A model generated the notes under the pieces. That model saw nothing but the letters and a program-made list of their open reading frames with translations, was not told the DNA's origin and did not search any database. The translations under genes were made by a program, and so were the position numbers. A stretch of 64,000 nt of DNA from Melastoma dodecandrum (taxonomy: Eukaryota; Streptophyta; Magnoliopsida; Myrtales; Melastomataceae), in the NCBI GenBank assembly GCA_029817715.1, contig JARUPY010000088.1:1674001-1738000 (forward strand). The letters run 5' to 3'. This document shows positions 60,426 through 64,000 of this stretch, piece after piece (within the stretch, counting starts at the first letter, position 1; the number at the start of each line of letters is the position of its first letter).

Positions 60426-62965
60426 TCAGCAATGGACTTTGCCGCCGGGGCTCCTCGGGAATGGGACAACGTCCCTCACGTCAGTGAGTCCGGTCGCGAA
60501 CAGCAGCATGATGTCGAAGCCGAAGCTGAATCCGGAGCTCTTAACAGCTCCTTGCTTCAGCAGTTCCAAGTGCCATTCGTATTGTTCTCTCGCCAGGCCC
60601 ATCTCCTTTATCCTGCTCGAAGAATATGATGGGCGGATGGATATGTTTGTGTCCCCAACTGGAGGAAATCGAAGCATGAGTACGAATGGACGGCGATGGA
60701 TGGTACCGGCCCTTACCTGTTGCTTAGTATATCCATCCGTTCCTCGTTCTGGGTTCCGGTTATGATCTTCCCCACCTGCGCAGCCAAGGTGAGCGTAAGG
60801 CATCTAATGGGAGTTTTGCTTGTTCCGCGAGACACGGCTGTAACTCACCCCTGGCAGAACCAGATCGAAGGCGGTCACTGTTACTCCGTCGTCGTTGACT
60901 TTCGCATAAAAAGGTTTTGTTTCCTTGGGAGGATTGTATACGATCATGGGGCTCTTGTAAATCTGGTCTGCCAAGTAACTGCAGGGGACGAATATCATCA
61001 GCTCTACATCCATCCGATAATATGTTGCCTTCTCATCCATTCGCGTACCTCAAATCTTCATCGGTTAGTGACACTGGCAGCTCGACCTTGATGTCCATCT
61101 TCTCTTTTTGCTGGAGGTATATCGATCACGGAATATCCATGAGGTAAATGCAGGACAAGGATTCCATTTATAGTGATACGTATGGATTTTCTTTCTTACT
61201 GACCCTTTTCCGGATGTCAATCGCTTCAGAGTATGTAATTTTTTGCCACGGCTTGGATATCGCTGACCGAAGGCGATCTGTACACGTCTTATCAACTCGT
61301 TTAGCGATGAACTTCATCTCTTCAGGGCAGCTATCCAAGACCCACTTGCAGAGGAACTTCAGGTAGTCTTCGGCACACTTCATGGCATCCTTGTGGTGAA
61401 AGATCGATACGTCGAATCCGGTTAATGATCGAATTGGAAACATGATACGAACATCGGAACTGCATCGAGGTCGATATTTTCTCACCTCTAATGCCGAGAA
61501 AGCCATTTCAACCTCAAGTGTCCACATCTCTGCGAGCAGCTTTGGCGATTCCGTTCTGTCTGCACGAAACCTTGGCTCAAATGAATAGACCTGCCCTAGT
61601 GCGCAAGCATAGCTCTGAAGGTGCAAGCGACCGGAGACCGTCAGGTACGTCTCGTCAGGAAAGTAATCTTCTGATAACTTCACTTCCTCGGCTTTCTGTT
61701 TCTTTTCTTTCTTTTCTAACTGCATTGCGAGCTCGTTAGCTTTCTTTAAGTCCTGTATGGCAGCGACAAGCGCTTCCTTGTTGCTATCACTTCTTTTGAG
61801 CTCTTCGACCTTCTTTGTCTTCTCATTCACGGAAGCCCGGACAATGTCGAGGCTTACGTCTGCAGCATCCGTTGCTACATCGTTACCCTTTTTCACATCC
61901 GATCTCTTAGGAAGAATAGTCACCCGGAATTTCTGACTCTGCCCTTCACCATCCGTGGTTGTGATGATAGGTAGATGCACTTCGAGAAACCCGTGATCAT
62001 GGAAGAAAGTGCGACTCGCAAAACATGCAGCATTTCGAATTCGCACAACGCAAGCCACCTTAATCCGCATCGCGCAATCAAGGTAGGATTTAGACTCAGA
62101 TGTATCGCTGTTGTTTTATCTCAGTAGAGCAATAATAAAATGGACTGACCGTGGTTGTGCGCGGGCGAAACTGTAAAGCACTTCTCAGGGAATCGAGGGG
62201 GAGCCTCTTCTTCGATAGCAAATAACTTTCCTGGTGGACTGTTCCGATGTGCAGCACTTTTTCTGCCTGGAGCTCTATGGCATGCTTGCCTCGTGTCGAT
62301 GGCTGTCGCAGCAGCCCTTCGATCAACACACTTGTTCCGGTTGGGAGGAGATGGCTCGGCGAAGCCACCGACGAGTCCACAAGAATCTGTTTTTAATACC
62401 GTCATTCTCATCGACTTCTCGGAATAGAACGGCACAAAAGCATAGGAAAGGTCGCATTCGCAATCACGACAACAGGTACCTGCAGACTCGGGATGCAGGA
62501 GCCATCGCTGACTTGCAGGAAAGCCACCGGCGGCGGTGGCGGCGGCGGCAAGCTCGCCTGCCTCATGGCCCCTCCACCCTCGGCCCTCTGCTTAACCGAA
62601 TGACCCCTGCCGCTGAAAACCTTCATGATCGTCCGGATGATTGGTATCCTCGTCTGGAACGTCTCGACACAGCTGATATCCTTCACCTCAGCAGGGGCAG
62701 GTTTCTCCTCCATCCCTGGTAGGTTTTGTGTAGCCAGCGGCTCCTTCCTCTCCTCCTTAGAGCTCTTGACCCATCCGCCGACAACGACCCTCTCCCCAGC
62801 CAAACCGGCACCGAGGTCGTCCCTCTGGAGGATAGAAACGAGGAGGACCCTGTCAGAGTACTTGGACCGAGACAGACTCCTGACGGGGTCGGAAGGGGCA
62901 GGGTCAGGGGTTCGAGGGGGAAGGGCGGGATTCGCGTTCGTGTTGTCGTCTACGCGAGGCTCCAT
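60426..62965 (-). CDS. NS2: asparaginyl-tRNA synthetase-like protein (NS2/SYNC2 type)
   Basis: Eight exons: 62480-62965, 62150-62386, 61486-62058, 61204-61389, 61049-61110, 60849-60978, 60717-60775 and 60426-60612, 639 residues in frame. The OB-fold anticodon domain starts at VVVGGWVKSS and is extended by a proline-rich loop. A Lys/Glu-rich helical insert (about 300-355) looks like a WHEP domain. Class II motif 1 is near HGFLEVHLPIITTTDGEG and motif 2 is FRADRTESPKLLAEMW. Motif 3 is expected at GFSFGFDIMLLFATG, where the normal GFER arginine is missing. The enzyme would charge tRNA-Asn in the cytosol, but the altered motif 3 makes activity doubtful. From memory Arabidopsis NS2 also deviates here. 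It stands next to RABA5 and the lipase, as At3g07420 does. Confidence 0.9.
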
Positions 62966-63029
62966 GGAGGTTAGTATTGGGGAGGAAGATGATGTGGGGG
63001 TGTTGTATGGGAGGAAGGAACATCTCCCC

Positions 63030-63048
63030 TACATATATATATATAACA
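63030..63048 (-). promoter_or_regulatory. TATA-like run upstream of the NS2-type gene
   Basis: TATATATATATATGTAG on the minus strand, about 65-85 bases before the ATG, in the position expected of a TATA box. Confidence 0.5.
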
Positions 63049-63450
63049 CATATTGACGTAGACAAGGAATAGAGAAGGAGAAGGGAATGATGATGCTTTG
63101 CTTTGGTTTATTGAATCCGACATGGGATTGGAGTAGAGAGAGGGGAGATGGGGGGGGAGGGAGAATGGTGAAGGTATTTTCATTCCTTGTTGGTTAATGT
63201 TATTCCCGGGCGGGGGCGGAGGGTTTTCCGTTTTCCTTTTCCCCACTTTCCTTCCCTCCTTTATTGGGCTTATGAATATGGGCCATCGGCCCAATTAGAA
63301 GGCCCGTGGCTCTGTTTGGCAGGAGGCCACAGGTTGGAGGAGTTTGGGTTTGGTGTGCCGGGGCTGCCATGGCCGCAGCCGCTGGGAGATGCTGGCATTG
63401 ATGTGAAAATGGCACCTGAGCGAGCCGGGGTGAGTGGCAGGGGGAGTGAA
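63049..63450. other. upstream region of the NS2-type gene
   Basis: Contains GGGCCATCGGCCCAATTAG near 63278-63298, with site II-like GGCCCA words common in plant housekeeping promoters. No gene seen. Confidence 0.45.
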
Positions 63451-64000
63451 GGTGTCAAGAAACAGCAGCTGTTATGCAAGCTGTAGCAGAAGAAGAGGAG
63501 CAAGCGACTTAACAACAGAGGATTGAAGAATACAAGTGTTTTGCTTATATTAGTGGGCCTTGTGTAATGGGCTTTATATGTGTATTTAAGATGGAGAAGG
63601 TGTGGCTCGTGGTGTAGGGCATAAAACAGATAAATGTTTTCTGTTGGAGTCAGTTGAAACAGTTATGCTCTTTCCTTCGTCTGTTCGGGTTTTCCTCTCT
63701 TTGGTCTGAGAGAAGGCAGGTCTTCTTCTTTGTCGAAGGCCAGCTGTTCGGCCTTGGGGGTTGTGGTTCCCTGCGATAAGCGGATATGCTCTTCAACGCC
63801 ATCATCATCTTCTTCCGCAAAGCCTTCATTGTTCCACAGCGTCACTCTTGTTCCACAGCTCCACCTCTGTTGGAACGCCCATCAATCGTAGCCAGGTATT
63901 CTACGTTGATCGAGTCCGGATTAGTCGTAGCGAAACTCCGGATACCGGACGGGGAACCGAAAAGAAAAAGAAATTAGAAGTAAGTATTTCATACGTGTGT
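63451..64000. mobile_element. possible LTR fragment at the right edge
   Basis: Begins TGTCAAGAAACAGCAGC near 63453 and has a promoter-like TTTATATGTGTATTTAAG followed by T-rich sequence, similar in layout to the copia LTRs in the RPL32 intron. No second LTR, primer-binding site or target duplication is visible in the window, so this is a guess. Confidence 0.3.

Noticed and set aside
62121..62722. Plus-strand frames over the NS2-type gene
   Set aside because: They are antisense shadows of exons 1 and 2; the minus-strand exons join in frame through all eight exons.

Overview
This is a stretch of a flowering-plant nuclear genome, almost certainly a dicot. The genes are split by short AT-rich introns and encode plant-specific families: CSLC glucan synthase, SABATH methyltransferase, DOMON-cytochrome b561, an OXI1-type AGC kinase, a RABA5 GTPase and a plant B3 protein. 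The gene islands are separated by blocks of nested plant transposons. I cannot name the species.

Layout. 1-1036 holds the first exon of a DUF760 gene on the minus strand. 1465-8375 is a complete Mutator-like element (MULE) with a 10-bp target duplication; it carries a frameshifted transposase and a decayed plant-mobile-domain (PMD, MAIN-like) gene. 9035-11169 is a 2.1-kb array of a miniature LTR element (TRIM) that reverses orientation at a 1-bp centre and is bounded by one 5-bp duplication. 11.6-12.3 kb is unrecognised decayed coding sequence. 13.06-15.19 kb is FKBP15 and 16.85-18.36 kb is a B3-domain gene, both minus. About 19.9-32.2 kb is a decayed Tat-type Ty3/gypsy element (two RNase H domains). 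It is split by a 1.09-kb hAT-like element carrying a glycosyltransferase fragment, and by a 4.5-kb LTR-type element. A truncated PPR pseudogene follows at 32.95-33.7 kb.

The right half is gene-rich: CSLC (33.79-37.45 kb, +), OXI1-type kinase (39.74-41.14 kb, +), ribosomal protein eL32 (42.45-44.35 kb, -, with a copia remnant in intron 1), DOMON-cytochrome b561 (45.39-47.37 kb, +), SABATH methyltransferase (49.24-50.52 kb, +), a copia integrase remnant (51.1-51.9 kb), a 14-exon lipase with a P-loop domain (52.44-58.98 kb, +), RABA5 (59.28-60.04 kb, -) and a divergent asparaginyl-tRNA synthetase (60.43-62.97 kb, -).

These genes form no pathway. From memory, neighbours of the same kinds lie together in two places on Arabidopsis chromosome 3: At3g07310-07420 (DUF760, CSLC6, AIR12, lipase, RABA5B, NS2) and At3g25210-25290 (PPR, FKBP15-1, OXI1, DOMON-b561). 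The window therefore looks like a gene block whose content was later split between duplicated segments in Arabidopsis, with transposon insertions mostly in the left half. All splice sites were placed by eye. For each gene model I give exon coordinates that keep the reading frame.
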